64,000 nt of DNA from CAVSRC01 sp963762605 (GTDB taxonomy: Bacteria > Pseudomonadota > Alphaproteobacteria > Rhizobiales > Kaistiaceae): positions 124,001-188,000 of the forward strand of contig CAVXLJ010000003.1 of NCBI GenBank assembly GCA_963762605.1, read 5' to 3'. The translations under genes and the position numbers were made by a program. Within the stretch, counting starts at the first letter, position 1; each line of letters starts with the position of its first letter. Below the pieces are notes generated by a model that saw nothing but the letters and a program-made list of their open reading frames with translations, searched no databases and was not told the DNA's origin. Of this stretch, positions 10,916-19,408 are shown one piece after another.

Positions 10916-10975
10916 CGCACGTTTGCACGGGACACGTTGCCTTCCGCGCATCCCCCGTGCTACGCAACCGCTCCC

Positions 10976-11084
10976 ATGATCACCGCCGCCGCCCAGCTCT
11001 GGCTTATTATCCGCGCCCTCGCGCGGCCCGGCGGCGTGTGAGACCCACGACCCACCGGCAGCGCGGATGATCGCGCCCGGTGGG
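10976..11084 (+). promoter_or_regulatory. Candidate leader region: 21-codon ORF followed by a strong hairpin
   Basis: Between xerC and the DMT transporter gene, an ATG at 10976 opens a 21-codon frame (MITAAAQLWLIIRALARPGGV) ending at TGA 11039-11041. Ten bases later comes a hairpin: CCCACCGG (11051-11058) pairs with CCGGTGGG (11077-11084), and inside it GCGCG (11061-11065) with CGCGC (11072-11076). The layout resembles a translated leader plus attenuator stem, but the small frame has no clear ribosome binding site and no run of one regulatory codon. A second stem, GCACGGG (10925-10931)/CCCGTGC (10954-10960), may terminate xerC. Confidence 0.3.
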
Positions 11085-11112
11085 GAAGCCAAGCGATCGT
11101 CCCCAGAATCGA

Positions 11113-12114
11113 ATGGATGATCGCCTGATGACAGCCTCGACCGAAGACCCCTCACCGCCCGCTCAAGCCGTGGCCGCCGCCGCGCGCGGCACTGTCGAGC
11201 TCGGCTACGCCTTCGCCGCCATCGGCGCGATCCTCTTCTCGACCAAGGCGATCGCCATCAAGCTCGCCTATGGCGGGCCGGTCGATGCGGCGACGCTTCT
11301 GGCCCTGCGCATGGCGCTGGCCGTGCCGGTCTATGTTGCCATCGGCGTACTGGCGGTCATCGACATGCGCCGGCGCGGCAAGCCACTGCCGCCGCTCAAG
11401 ATCCTGTTTCACGCGGCGCTGGTAGGGGCGCTCGGCTACTGGTTCGCCAGCTACGCGGATTTCATCGGGCTGGAATTCATCTCGGCCCAGTTCGAGCGGC
11501 TGATCCTGTTCACCTATCCGCTCTTCGTGGTGATCTTCGGTGCGCTGTTCTTCCGCCAACCGATACGGATGCGGGCGATCGGCGCCATCCTGGTCAGCTA
11601 TGCCGGCCTGATGCTCATCTTCGTCGAGAAGGTGGAGAGCGGCGGCTCCAACGCCATCATCGGCGCCGGATTCGTTCTCGCCTCGGCGCTGGCCTTCGCC
11701 TTCTATCAGTTGCTCGCCAAATCGGTGATCGCGGTCATGGGGCCGCGGCTGTTCACCTGCGTTGCCATGAGCGGCGCGGCGATCGGCGCCTTTGCGACCT
11801 TCCTGGTCCAGCATCCGGTCGGCGACCTGGCGGTCAGCCAGCGCGTCTTCGCCTTGTCGGTCTTTCTCGCCATCGGCGCCACGGTGTTGCCCTCCTTCTT
11901 CCTCAACGCGGCCCTTCACCGCATCTCGGCGCAGGCCAACGCCGCCATCGGCACCGTGTCGCCGGTGGTGACCATCGTGCTCGCCGTCATCTTCCTCGGC
12001 GAGAGCCTGAGCCCCGTCGGCATGTTCGGCGCCGCGCTGGTATTAGCCGGCGTCGCCTGGTTCACGCTCGCCGACCGACCGGGCGCGAGGCGCCGCGAGA
12101 TAGCCCCCGGATAG
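11113..12114 (+). CDS. DMT-superfamily (EamA) transporter
   Basis: A polytopic inner-membrane protein of about 333 residues with two EamA repeats and ten predicted membrane segments. The first repeat has GYAFAAIGAILFSTKAIAIK and the second AGFVLASALAFAFYQLLAKS; the C-terminal repeat ends with the typical VVTIVLAVIFLGESLSPVG. The family exports metabolites or amino acids; the substrate here is unknown. Candidate starts are GTG 11080, ATG 11113 and ATG 11128; none has a strong ribosome binding site, so the N-terminus is uncertain by up to 16 residues. Confidence 0.88.
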   Translation: MDDRLMTASTEDPSPPAQAVAAAARGTVELGYAFAAIGAILFSTKAIAIKLAYGGPVDAATLLALRMALAVPVYVAIGVLAVIDMRRRGKPLPPLKILFHAALVGALGYWFASYADFIGLEFISAQFERLILFTYPLFVVIFGALFFRQPIRMRAIGAILVSYAGLMLIFVEKVESGGSNAIIGAGFVLASALAFAFYQLLAKSVIAVMGPRLFTCVAMSGAAIGAFATFLVQHPVGDLAVSQRVFALSVFLAIGATVLPSFFLNAALHRISAQANAAIGTVSPVVTIVLAVIFLGESLSPVGMFGAALVLAGVAWFTLADRPGARRREIAPG

Positions 12115-12211
12115 CCGGTAACTCTGGCGGAAAACCGGGCTTCCCGGACCGCCAGACGCCGGCTATTGTCGCCCCGGGTCGATGTAGGACCCGGCAAAAG
12201 GGGGAATTGTC

Positions 12212-12382
12212 ATGAACCTGATCCGCACCGCCTCCGTCGCGCTCGTCCTCGGCTTTGCCGTCGCCACGACGGCCACGCCGGCCAGCGCCTTCTTCTTCCA
12301 TCACCACGGCAAGGTCGCCGCCGCGACCACCAAGCATCCGATCCACGACTTCCTCGCCGCGATCTTTCATTGCAAGAAATAG
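12212..12382 (+). CDS. Small secreted protein, paralogue 1
   Basis: A 56-residue protein starting MNLIRTASVALVLGFAVA, with a signal peptide likely cleaved after TPASA. The mature part is only about 30 residues: three consecutive His, several Lys, and a final HDFLAAIFHCKK with a single Cys. Function unknown; no family recognised. Its neighbour at 12571 is a paralogue with nearly the same signal peptide. A GGGGGAA ribosome binding site precedes the ATG and a strong terminator follows. Confidence 0.75.
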   Translation: MNLIRTASVALVLGFAVATTATPASAFFFHHHGKVAAATTKHPIHDFLAAIFHCKK

Positions 12383-12403
12383 ATCCTTGGTTTCAGGGGC
12401 TTG

Positions 12404-12434
12404 AAAGGCGCCGCGGAGGCTCCGCGGCGCCTTT
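12404..12434 (+). terminator. Rho-independent terminator after small secreted protein 1
   Basis: A 14-base-pair perfect stem (12404-12417 with 12421-12434) and three-base loop, rich in GGCGCCGCGG, running into TTTCT. It lies 21 bases after the stop codon and is near-identical to the one at 12799. Confidence 0.85.
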
Positions 12435-12570
12435 CTATATGGCGGTTCGCCGCCACGACCATCGCGCCGCAGCCGCCCGATCGGCAGAAAACCGGGCTTT
12501 CCGCAACACCCGGCGCCGGCTATTGTCGCCGCGGGGCAGACGTCGAAGACCCGACCAAGGGGGAAACAAC

Positions 12571-12777
12571 ATGAGCTTGATCCGGACCGCCTCGATTGCA
12601 CTCGCACTCGGCATTGCCGTCGCCGTGAGTGCGCCGGCCAGCGCAGCGACCATGCACAAGGACCACGACAAGGACGTCAAGGTCATGAAGACCACGACGC
12701 CGCATTACAAGAACCTGTTCCTCGGCTTCCTCGAGGCGGTGTTCCATCCCGTCGATCACGACAAGGACAGGAAATAG
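12571..12777 (+). CDS. Small secreted protein, paralogue 2
   Basis: A 68-residue protein starting MSLIRTASIALALGIAVAV, with signal peptide cleavage expected after APASA. The mature part is charged (HKDHDKDVKVMK) and ends FLEAVFHPVDHDKDRK; its LFLGFLEAVFH segment aligns with DFLAAIFH of paralogue 1. Function unknown. His/Asp/Lys-rich composition could suit metal or surface binding, but that is a guess. An AAGGGGGAA ribosome binding site sits seven bases before the ATG. Confidence 0.78.
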   Translation: MSLIRTASIALALGIAVAVSAPASAATMHKDHDKDVKVMKTTTPHYKNLFLGFLEAVFHPVDHDKDRK

Positions 12778-12798
12778 CCGTTTTTCGCCAAGGACTTG

Positions 12799-12829
12799 AA
12801 AGGCGCCGCGGGCCTTCCGCGGCGCCTTT
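12799..12829 (+). terminator. Rho-independent terminator after small secreted protein 2
   Basis: A 13-base-pair stem (12799-12811 with 12817-12829) with a five-base loop and a TTTCT tail, 21 bases after the stop codon and homologous to the hairpin at 12404. Confidence 0.83.
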
Positions 12830-12943
12830 CTGCGCACCAGCACTCGCAACCTTGTGATCGCCGGCAACCTTCCGCCGCGCGCCGCCCCCACCTACCTTGG
12901 GCAAGCTGGAGCGCCCGAGGCCTCTCGGGGTGCGAACCGGGCG

Positions 12944-12977
12944 AGAAGGAGCGCCGGCTGCCACCGGCGCTTCTTCT
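12944..12977 (-). terminator. Candidate terminator of the suc-lpdA operon
   Basis: A hairpin of about 14 pairs with one G-T pair, core GCGCCGG (12951-12957) with CCGGCGC (12964-12970), starts eight bases after the lpdA stop. On the minus strand it is followed by a pyrimidine-rich but not pure T stretch. Confidence 0.6.
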
Positions 12978-12984
12978 TCCGTTT

Positions 12985-14385
12985 TCACATATGGATCGGC
13001 TTCGTCCAGGCGGCCAGCGCCGCCTCCTTGATCGCCTCGGACAGTGTCGGGTGCGCGTGGCAGACCCGGGCGAGATCCTCCGCCGAGCCGGCAAATTCCA
13101 TCAGCACCGAGGCTTCCTGGATCAGTTCGCCGGCGTAGGGCCCCATGATGTGGACGCCGAGCACCCGGTCGGTTGCCGTGGCGGCGAGCACCTTGACGAA
13201 GCCGTCCTTCTCGCCCATGGCGCGCGCCCTTCCATTGACCGAGAACGGAAACTTGCCGGTGCGGTATGCGATGCCCGCCTCCTTGAGCTCTTCCTCGCTC
13301 CGGCCGACCGAGGCGATCTCCGGCGCCGTGTAGACGACGTTGGGGATCACGCCGTAGTTCACGTGGCCGGCCTGGCCGGCGAGGATCTCGGCAACGGCAA
13401 TGCCCTCGTCCTCAGCCTTGTGGGCGAGCATCGGCCCGGCGATGACATCGCCGATGGCATAGATGCCGGCAACCGCGGTCTGGTAATGATCGTCGACCAG
13501 GATGCGGCCGCGGTCGTCGCGCTTGATTCCGGTTTCGTCGAGACCGAGGCCGTCGGTGAAGGGCCGCCGGCCGATGGCGACCAGCACCACATCCGCTTCG
13601 AGAATCTCGCCCTCGCCGCCGGCTGCCGGCTCGACCAGGACTTTCAGCACCTTGCCGCTTCCGTCGACCGAGGCGACCTTGCTCGACAGGCGGAAGGCCA
13701 TGCCCTGACGGGCGAATATGCGCTGCGCCTGCCTGCCGATCTCGCCGTCGAGGCCGGGAAGCACGCGATCGAGGAACTCGACCACCGTCACTTGCGCCCC
13801 CAGCCGCCGCCACACCGAACCAAGCTCAAGGCCGATCACCCCGGCGCCGACCACGATCAGCCGCCCCGGCACCTGGCTGAGCGAAAGCGCCCCGGTCGAG
13901 CTGACCACGCGCTCCTCGTCGATCGCGACGCCCCTGAGCGGCATGACCTGCGAGCCGGTGGCAATGACGATGGCTCCCGCCTCGACCATGTGCTCGCCAC
14001 CGTCCGCGCCGGCGACCCGCACCCGGCCCGGGCCGGCGATGCTGCCGGTGCCCTGGACGGTATCGATCTTGTTCTTCTTGAACAGGAAGGTGACACCCGA
14101 GGTGTTCGCCTCGACCACGCTGTCCTTGTGGCCCATCATGGTCGCGAGGTCGAGCGTAGGCGCGCCGATCTTGATGCCGAAGTCCGCGAACTTGTGGCCG
14201 GCCTGCTCGAACAGCTCCGAAACGTGCAGCAGCGCCTTTGACGGGATGCAACCAATGTTCAGGCAGGTGCCGCCGAAGGTCGGCGTCTTTTCGATGACCG
14301 CCACCTTGAGGCCGAGCTGGGCGGCCTTGATGGCGCACACATAGCCGCCGGGGCCACTGCCGATAACGGCGAGATCGTAGGCCAA
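12985..14385 (-). CDS. lpdA: Dihydrolipoyl dehydrogenase (E3)
   Basis: Flavoprotein that reoxidises dihydrolipoamide in 2-oxoacid dehydrogenase complexes, passing electrons to NAD. About 466 residues from the chosen start: FAD motif GSGPGGYVCAIKAAQ (residues 9-23), redox pair Cys41 and Cys46 in GGTCLNIGCIPSK, NAD motif GAGVIGLELGSVW, and the His-Glu dyad in HAHPTLSEAIKEA near the C-terminus. I chose the TTG at 14385 because GGAG lies eight bases upstream and the product then begins MAYDLAVIGS as in relatives; a GTG at 14394 and longer starts are possible. Last gene of the mdh-suc operon, so it presumably serves the SucAB complex. Confidence 0.95.
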   Translation of the reverse strand: MAYDLAVIGSGPGGYVCAIKAAQLGLKVAVIEKTPTFGGTCLNIGCIPSKALLHVSELFEQAGHKFADFGIKIGAPTLDLATMMGHKDSVVEANTSGVTFLFKKNKIDTVQGTGSIAGPGRVRVAGADGGEHMVEAGAIVIATGSQVMPLRGVAIDEERVVSSTGALSLSQVPGRLIVVGAGVIGLELGSVWRRLGAQVTVVEFLDRVLPGLDGEIGRQAQRIFARQGMAFRLSSKVASVDGSGKVLKVLVEPAAGGEGEILEADVVLVAIGRRPFTDGLGLDETGIKRDDRGRILVDDHYQTAVAGIYAIGDVIAGPMLAHKAEDEGIAVAEILAGQAGHVNYGVIPNVVYTAPEIASVGRSEEELKEAGIAYRTGKFPFSVNGRARAMGEKDGFVKVLAATATDRVLGVHIMGPYAGELIQEASVLMEFAGSAEDLARVCHAHPTLSEAIKEAALAAWTKPIHM

Positions 14386-14567
14386 TGAATTCACTCCACT
14401 TCGTCGGGTCCTGCCGAAGAGATAGCGGCTGGGCCGGATCATGTCAGCGCCTGATTCGCGCATGGCAGGTCGTGCATAAACGAGACCAAACTGCCCCCGC
14501 GTCCATACCGCCCTCCCCGGGCGGCAGGGGTATGATGAAATGCCGCAGACCGGCTTTCGCCGCGGCT

Positions 14568-14996
14568 CTACGGCCTGCCGAAGATACGCTTGAGCGCCGC
14601 TTCGAGGTCGCTGCGCCGGTCGATATCGTAGGCGCCGCCGTCGATCACCTGCGCCATCATCCGGCACCAGGCCGGCCTGTCGTATTGGCGGGCGGCAAGC
14701 CGCCGGATGGCATCGAGCGACGCTTCATCGGCCTTGCGGCGCACATCGGCGGAAATGCCGAGACCGGCGGCCTTGTCCGCGACAGACTTGAGAAGCCCGT
14801 CATTGCGCGCCCGCCAGCGCTGGCCCGCTTCCTGAAAGGCCGGGTCCTTGTCGATGGTGCTGTAGCAGAAAGCCAGGATTTCCAGCGGCCACGGCCCGTT
14901 GGTGAGAACTCTCAGATAATCCTCGGGCGTCGGCGGTTCGGCCGCCGCGGCGGCGGCGGCGGAAAGCAGGACTACGGCCAGCAGCAGAGGCCGCAA
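14568..14996 (-). CDS. Exported protein of unknown function between sucB and lpdA
   Basis: A 142-residue protein with a clear signal peptide (MRPLLLAVVLLSAAAAAAAE, cleavage near AAA-EPP). The mature part is helical and charged, with two cysteines (LAFCYST and AWCRMM) that could form a disulfide, and ends ALKRIFGRP. No family recognised. It lies five bases downstream of sucB and 180 bases before lpdA on the same strand, so it is probably co-transcribed with the 2-oxoglutarate dehydrogenase genes. The link may be only positional. Confidence 0.75.
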   Translation of the reverse strand: MRPLLLAVVLLSAAAAAAAEPPTPEDYLRVLTNGPWPLEILAFCYSTIDKDPAFQEAGQRWRARNDGLLKSVADKAAGLGISADVRRKADEASLDAIRRLAARQYDRPAWCRMMAQVIDGGAYDIDRRSDLEAALKRIFGRP

Positions 14997-15001
14997 GCCG
15001 C

Positions 15002-16276
15002 TCAGAGGTCGAGCACCAGGCGCTGCGGGTCTTCCAGGCTTTCCTTGACCCGCACCAGGAAGGTCACCGCTTCCTTGCCGTCGACGATGCGGTGATCGTA
15101 GCTGAGCGCCAGGTACATCATCGGCCGCACCTCGACCTTGCCGGCGACTACCATCGGCCGCTCCTGGATCTTGTGCATGCCGAGAATGCCCGACTGCGGC
15201 GCGTTGAGGATCGGCGTCGACATCAGCGAACCGTAGATGCCGCCATTGGTGATGGTGAAGGTACCGCCCTGCAGCTCCTCGATGGAAAGCTGGCCGTCAC
15301 GCGCCCGCCGGCCGAGGTCGGCGATATCCTTCTCGATGTCGGAGAGCGACTTCAGGTCGGCATCGCGCACCACTGGCACGATCAGGCCCTTGCCGGTGCC
15401 CACCGCAATGCCGAGATGGTAGTAGTTCTTGTAGATGATGTCGGTGCCGTCGATCTCGCCGTTGACCGCCGGGATCTCCTTCAGCGCCTGCACGCAGGCC
15501 TTCACGAAGAACCCCATGAAGCCGAGCTTGACGCCGTGCTTGGCTTCGAAAAGGTCGCGGTACTGCTTCCTCAGCGCCATGACGTTGGTCATGTCCACCT
15601 CGTTGAAGGTGGTCAGCATCGCCGCGGCGTTCTGCGCCTCCTTGAGGCGGCGGGCGATGGTCTGCCTGAGCCGCGTCATCGGCACGCGCTGCTCGCGCGC
15701 CAGATCGTCGGGCGGCGACGGCGCCCGCGCGGCCGGAGCCGGCGCTGCCGGCGACGGGGCGAGCGCCGCAACGCCCGCGATGGTGGTCAGCGCATCGGCC
15801 TTGGTGATGCGGCCGTCCTTGCCGGTGCCAACGACGCGGCCGGGCTCGATGCCGGCCTCGGCCAGCGCCTTGCGCGCCGCCGGCGATGCGGTTCCGCCAC
15901 CCGTGCCGGTGTCACCCGCCTCGCGCAGCGCGATGGTCGCCGCACCGGCGGCGATCGGCCGCGTGGTGCCGAATTTCTCATCGATGGCGCCGGCGGCCGT
16001 CGGCGTTCCGCGATCCTCGCGCTTCGCAGCGGCAGAACCATTGGCCTCGATGACGCCGAGCACCGCGCCGACGCCCACCGTGGCGCCGTCCTTGACTTCG
16101 ATGGCAGAGATCACGCCGGCGGCCGGCGCCGGTATTTCCAGCGTGACCTTGTCGGTCTCCAGTTCGACCAGCGGCTCATCGGCCGTGACCGTGTCGCCGA
16201 CCTTCTTGAACCACTGGCCAACAGTCGCCTCGCTCACCGATTCGCCGAGGGTGGGAACACGAATTTCGGTCGCCAT
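15002..16276 (-). CDS. sucB: 2-Oxoglutarate dehydrogenase E2, dihydrolipoyl succinyltransferase
   Basis: Core enzyme of the 2-oxoglutarate dehydrogenase complex, transferring succinyl groups from lipoate to CoA. The 424-residue protein has one lipoyl domain with the modified Lys43 in ETDKVTLEIP, an alanine/proline-rich linker, the E3/E1-binding domain ASPAARKALAEAGIEPGRV (about 130-165), a second linker, and the acyltransferase domain with the catalytic HRIVDGKEAV near residue 395. Length and order are standard. It follows sucA after 27 bases. Confidence 0.97.
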   Translation of the reverse strand: MATEIRVPTLGESVSEATVGQWFKKVGDTVTADEPLVELETDKVTLEIPAPAAGVISAIEVKDGATVGVGAVLGVIEANGSAAAKREDRGTPTAAGAIDEKFGTTRPIAAGAATIALREAGDTGTGGGTASPAARKALAEAGIEPGRVVGTGKDGRITKADALTTIAGVAALAPSPAAPAPAARAPSPPDDLAREQRVPMTRLRQTIARRLKEAQNAAAMLTTFNEVDMTNVMALRKQYRDLFEAKHGVKLGFMGFFVKACVQALKEIPAVNGEIDGTDIIYKNYYHLGIAVGTGKGLIVPVVRDADLKSLSDIEKDIADLGRRARDGQLSIEELQGGTFTITNGGIYGSLMSTPILNAPQSGILGMHKIQERPMVVAGKVEVRPMMYLALSYDHRIVDGKEAVTFLVRVKESLEDPQRLVLDL

Positions 16277-16303
16277 TGTGCTTGTCTCCGGTCTTGCCGC
16301 CGG

Positions 16304-19285
16304 TCACTCGGCAAGGGCTTCGTCGAGGAAGGTCGTGAGTTGCTTGAGATGCTTGCTCATAAGCCCGGTCGCCGTCGCCGCCGAGGCCGCCCGGCCGACA
16401 TAACGCGGCGTGCGCCGCTCCGCGCCGACGCTGTCGAGCACCCATTCCAGGTAGGGCTCGACGAATGACCAGGCTCCCATGTTCTTGGGCTCCTCCTGGC
16501 ACCACACCATATCCGCCTGGCGGAAGCGCGAAAGCTCGGTAATCAGCGCCTTGGCCGGGAACGGATAGAGCTGCTCGATGCGCAGCAGGTAGATGTCGTC
16601 GATGCCGCGCTTCTCGCGCTCCTCGTAGAGGTCGTAATAGACCTTGCCGGAGCACAGCACCACCCGGCGGATCTTCTCGTCGGGCTTGAGCTTGATCTTC
16701 TCGCCCTTGAGGATTTCGGCGTCGTCCCACAACAGGCGGTGGAAGGACGATCCCGGCCCCATCTCGTCGAGCCGCGAGACCGCCCGCTTGTGGCGCAGCA
16801 GCGACTTCGGCGTCATCAGGATGAGCGGCTTGCGGAAATCGCGCTGCAGCTGGCGGCGCAACGCATGGAAATAGTTGGCCGGCGTCGTCAGGTTGGCGAC
16901 CTGGATATTGTCCTCGGCACAGAGCTGCAGGTAGCGCTCGAGCCGGGCGGAGGAATGCTCCGGCCCCTGGCCCTCGTAGCCGTGCGGCAGCAGCATGACC
17001 AGCCCCGACATGCGCAGCCACTTCTTCTCGCCCGATGAGATGAACTGGTCGATGATCACCTGCGCGCCGTTGGCGAAATCGCCGAACTGCGCCTCCCACA
17101 TGATCAGCGCCGAGGGCTCGGCCAGCGAATAGCCGTACTCGAAGCCGAGCACCGCCATTTCCGACAGCATCGAGTTGATGACCTCGAAGTGCGCCTGGCC
17201 GTGCGACAGGTGGTTGAGCGGGATGAAGCGGTCTTCGCTCTCCTGGTCGTAGAGCACCGAATGGCGCTGGGAGAAGGTGCCGCGCTCGACATCCTGGCCC
17301 GACAGGCGGACGGGATTGCCGTCGGCCAGCAGCGTGCCGAAAGCAAGCGCCTCCGCCGTCGACCAGTCGATATTCTTGCCCGATTCGATCGACGTCTTGC
17401 GGTTGTCGAGGAAGCGGCGGATCGTCCGGTGGACCTGCATCGCCTCGGGCAGTTCGGTGAGCTTGCCGCCGATCTCGCGCAGCGTTTCCAGCGGCACGGC
17501 GGTGGCGCCACGACGCGGTCCGTCGCCGGTCTCGGCCACCTTGATGCCGGCCCAGGCGCCGTCCAGCCAGTCGGCCTTGTTGGCGCGGTAGTTGGTGCTC
17601 GCCTCGAATTCGGCTTCCAGCGTCGCCCGCCACTGGGCCTTGCCGTCCTCGATCTCTTCCGCCGTGACCAGCCCTTCCTCGGTGAGCTTCTTGCCGTAGA
17701 TCTCCAGCGTCGTCGGATGGCTGCCGATCGCCTTGTACATCAGCGGCTGGGTGAAGGACGGCTCGTCGCCCTCGTTATGGCCGAAGCGCCGGTAGCAGAA
17801 CATGTCGACGACCACCGGCTTGTGGAACTTCTGGCGGAATTCGGTGGCGACCTTGGCGGCATAGACCACCGCTTCCGGGTCGTCACCATTGGCGTGCAGG
17901 ATCGGCGCCTCGACCATCTTGGCGATGTCGGACGGATAGGGCGAGGAGCGCCCGAAGCGCGGATTGGTGGTGAAGCCGATCTGGTTGTTGATGATGACGT
18001 GGATCGAGCCCGCCGTGCGGTGGCCCCTGAGGCCCGACAGGCCCATGCACTCCGCCACCACGCCCTGGCCAGCGAAGGCGGCGTCGCCGTGGATGAGCAG
18101 CGGCAGCACCTGGGCGCGCTCCTCGAGCGGCACCATGTCGCCGCGCCGCTTGTCGGCATGCTGGTTCTGCTTGGCGCGCGCCTTGCCCAGCACCACCGGA
18201 TCGACGACTTCCAGATGCGACGGGTTGGCGGTCAGCGACAGATGCACGCGGTTGCCGTCGAACTCGCGATCCGACGAGGCGCCGAGGTGGTATTTGACGT
18301 CGCCGGAGCCTTCCACATCGTCGGGCGACGACGAACCGCCCTTGAATTCATGGAAGATCGCGCGCTGCGGCTTGCCCATGACCTGGGCGAGCACGTTGAG
18401 ACGGCCACGATGGGCCATGCCCAGCACGATCTCGCGCACGCCGAGATTGCCGCCGCGCTTGATGATCTGCTCCAGCGCCGGCACCACCGACTCGCCACCG
18501 TCCAGGCCGAAGCGCTTGGTGCCGGTGTATTTCACGTCGATGAAGCGCTCGAAGCCTTCCGCCTCGATCAGCTTGTTGAGGATCGCCCTCTTGCCCATCG
18601 TGGTGAAGTCGATGCCCTTGTCGGGACCCTCGATGCGCTCCTGGATCCAGGCTTTCTCCTCGGCATTGGAGATGTGCATGAACTCGACGCCGAGCGTCGA
18701 GCAATAGGTGCGCCGGAGGATATCCAGCATCTCGGGGATGGTGGCGAATTCCAGCCCGAGAACGTAGTCGAGGAAGATCCGTCGGCCCCAGTCGGCTTCG
18801 GTGAAGCCGTAGGAAGCGGGATCGAGCTCGCTCTCGCGGGGCAGCGGCTGCAGGCCGAGCGGATCGAGATTGGCGTGGAAATGGCCGCGCATGCGATAGG
18901 CGCGGATCATCATCAGGGCACGCACCGAATCGCGCGTCGCCTGGGTGACGGCGCCATCGCTGATCTCGACACCACGGGCCGCGACACCGGCCTTGATCTT
19001 CTGGCCGAGCGCACCTTCCAGGCCCGCCCAGTTGCCGTCGAGCGCCGAGACCAGCTCGCCGTTCATCACCGGCGGCCAGTCCGGTCGCTGCCAGGACGCC
19101 CCGCCGGCCCCGGCGATGGCCGCCGCGGGGGCGTCCTGCAGGCCCTCGAAGAAGCTGCGCCATTCGCCGTCGACCGAGTTGGGATCGGCGGCATGGCGCG
19201 CTTGAAGTTGTTCAATGTAAGGCGCGTTCGCGCCGTAAAGGAAGGAAGTCGCCGCGAATGCCTGATTCGCGCCCTGACGTGCCAT
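16304..19285 (-). CDS. sucA: 2-Oxoglutarate dehydrogenase E1 component
   Basis: Thiamin-diphosphate-dependent decarboxylase of the TCA cycle. The 993-residue protein has the N-terminal E2-binding stretch FLYGANAPYIEQLQARH, the TPP site with GDAAFAGQGVVAECMG and the following INNQIGF, FGHNEGDEP, and the transketolase-like C-terminal half including NHLSHGQ and the PHGYEGQGPEHSSARLER stretch. No break or missing motif. The ATG at 19285 has AGGA upstream and is preceded by a GC hairpin (19299-19317). Third enzyme step of the mdh-sucC-sucD-sucA-sucB-lpdA operon. Confidence 0.98.
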   Translation of the reverse strand: MARQGANQAFAATSFLYGANAPYIEQLQARHAADPNSVDGEWRSFFEGLQDAPAAAIAGAGGASWQRPDWPPVMNGELVSALDGNWAGLEGALGQKIKAGVAARGVEISDGAVTQATRDSVRALMMIRAYRMRGHFHANLDPLGLQPLPRESELDPASYGFTEADWGRRIFLDYVLGLEFATIPEMLDILRRTYCSTLGVEFMHISNAEEKAWIQERIEGPDKGIDFTTMGKRAILNKLIEAEGFERFIDVKYTGTKRFGLDGGESVVPALEQIIKRGGNLGVREIVLGMAHRGRLNVLAQVMGKPQRAIFHEFKGGSSSPDDVEGSGDVKYHLGASSDREFDGNRVHLSLTANPSHLEVVDPVVLGKARAKQNQHADKRRGDMVPLEERAQVLPLLIHGDAAFAGQGVVAECMGLSGLRGHRTAGSIHVIINNQIGFTTNPRFGRSSPYPSDIAKMVEAPILHANGDDPEAVVYAAKVATEFRQKFHKPVVVDMFCYRRFGHNEGDEPSFTQPLMYKAIGSHPTTLEIYGKKLTEEGLVTAEEIEDGKAQWRATLEAEFEASTNYRANKADWLDGAWAGIKVAETGDGPRRGATAVPLETLREIGGKLTELPEAMQVHRTIRRFLDNRKTSIESGKNIDWSTAEALAFGTLLADGNPVRLSGQDVERGTFSQRHSVLYDQESEDRFIPLNHLSHGQAHFEVINSMLSEMAVLGFEYGYSLAEPSALIMWEAQFGDFANGAQVIIDQFISSGEKKWLRMSGLVMLLPHGYEGQGPEHSSARLERYLQLCAEDNIQVANLTTPANYFHALRRQLQRDFRKPLILMTPKSLLRHKRAVSRLDEMGPGSSFHRLLWDDAEILKGEKIKLKPDEKIRRVVLCSGKVYYDLYEEREKRGIDDIYLLRIEQLYPFPAKALITELSRFRQADMVWCQEEPKNMGAWSFVEPYLEWVLDSVGAERRTPRYVGRAASAATATGLMSKHLKQLTTFLDEALAE

Positions 19286-19298
19286 TTTTCCTAATTTA

Positions 19299-19317
19299 CG
19301 GGGGAGTTTAGCCCCCG
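19299..19317 (-). promoter_or_regulatory. Hairpin in the sucA leader
   Basis: CGGGGG (19299-19304) and CCCCCG (19312-19317) form a six-pair GC stem with a seven-base loop, 14 bases ahead of the sucA start and next to its ribosome binding site. On the minus strand it is followed by TAAATTAGG rather than a T-run. It could be an mRNA-stability or translational element between sucD and sucA, or a partial terminator. Confidence 0.4.
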
Positions 19318-19408
19318 CTCTCTCTCACCGCGCAGCCACAAGCCACGCTCTAGCCTTCGATCGTCGCGATTTCAACCGTTTGGTCAACGCATGAAATGGG
19401 CACGCACA

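Larger units (their letters stand above)
12124..12829 (+). repeat. Tandem duplication of a small-secreted-protein cassette (promoter region, gene, terminator)
   Basis: Two consecutive units, 12124-12434 and 12479-12829. Each contains GAAAACCGGGCTT, then CCGGCTATTGTCGCC about 49-50 bases before the ATG, then an AAGGGGGAA ribosome binding site, a small secreted-protein gene, and a GC-rich hairpin with a CTTTCT tail. Upstream elements, signal-peptide codons and terminators are conserved, whereas the mature-protein codons have diverged. This is the pattern of an old duplication with selection on expression and export. Confidence 0.8.

Noticed and set aside
17189..19294. A 701-codon plus-strand open frame opposite sucA
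   Set aside because: Shadow of the sucA coding strand; composition and lack of any domain argue against a gene. The same holds for 3647-5326 opposite priA, 12796-14241 opposite lpdA, and 27667-29469 opposite sdhA.
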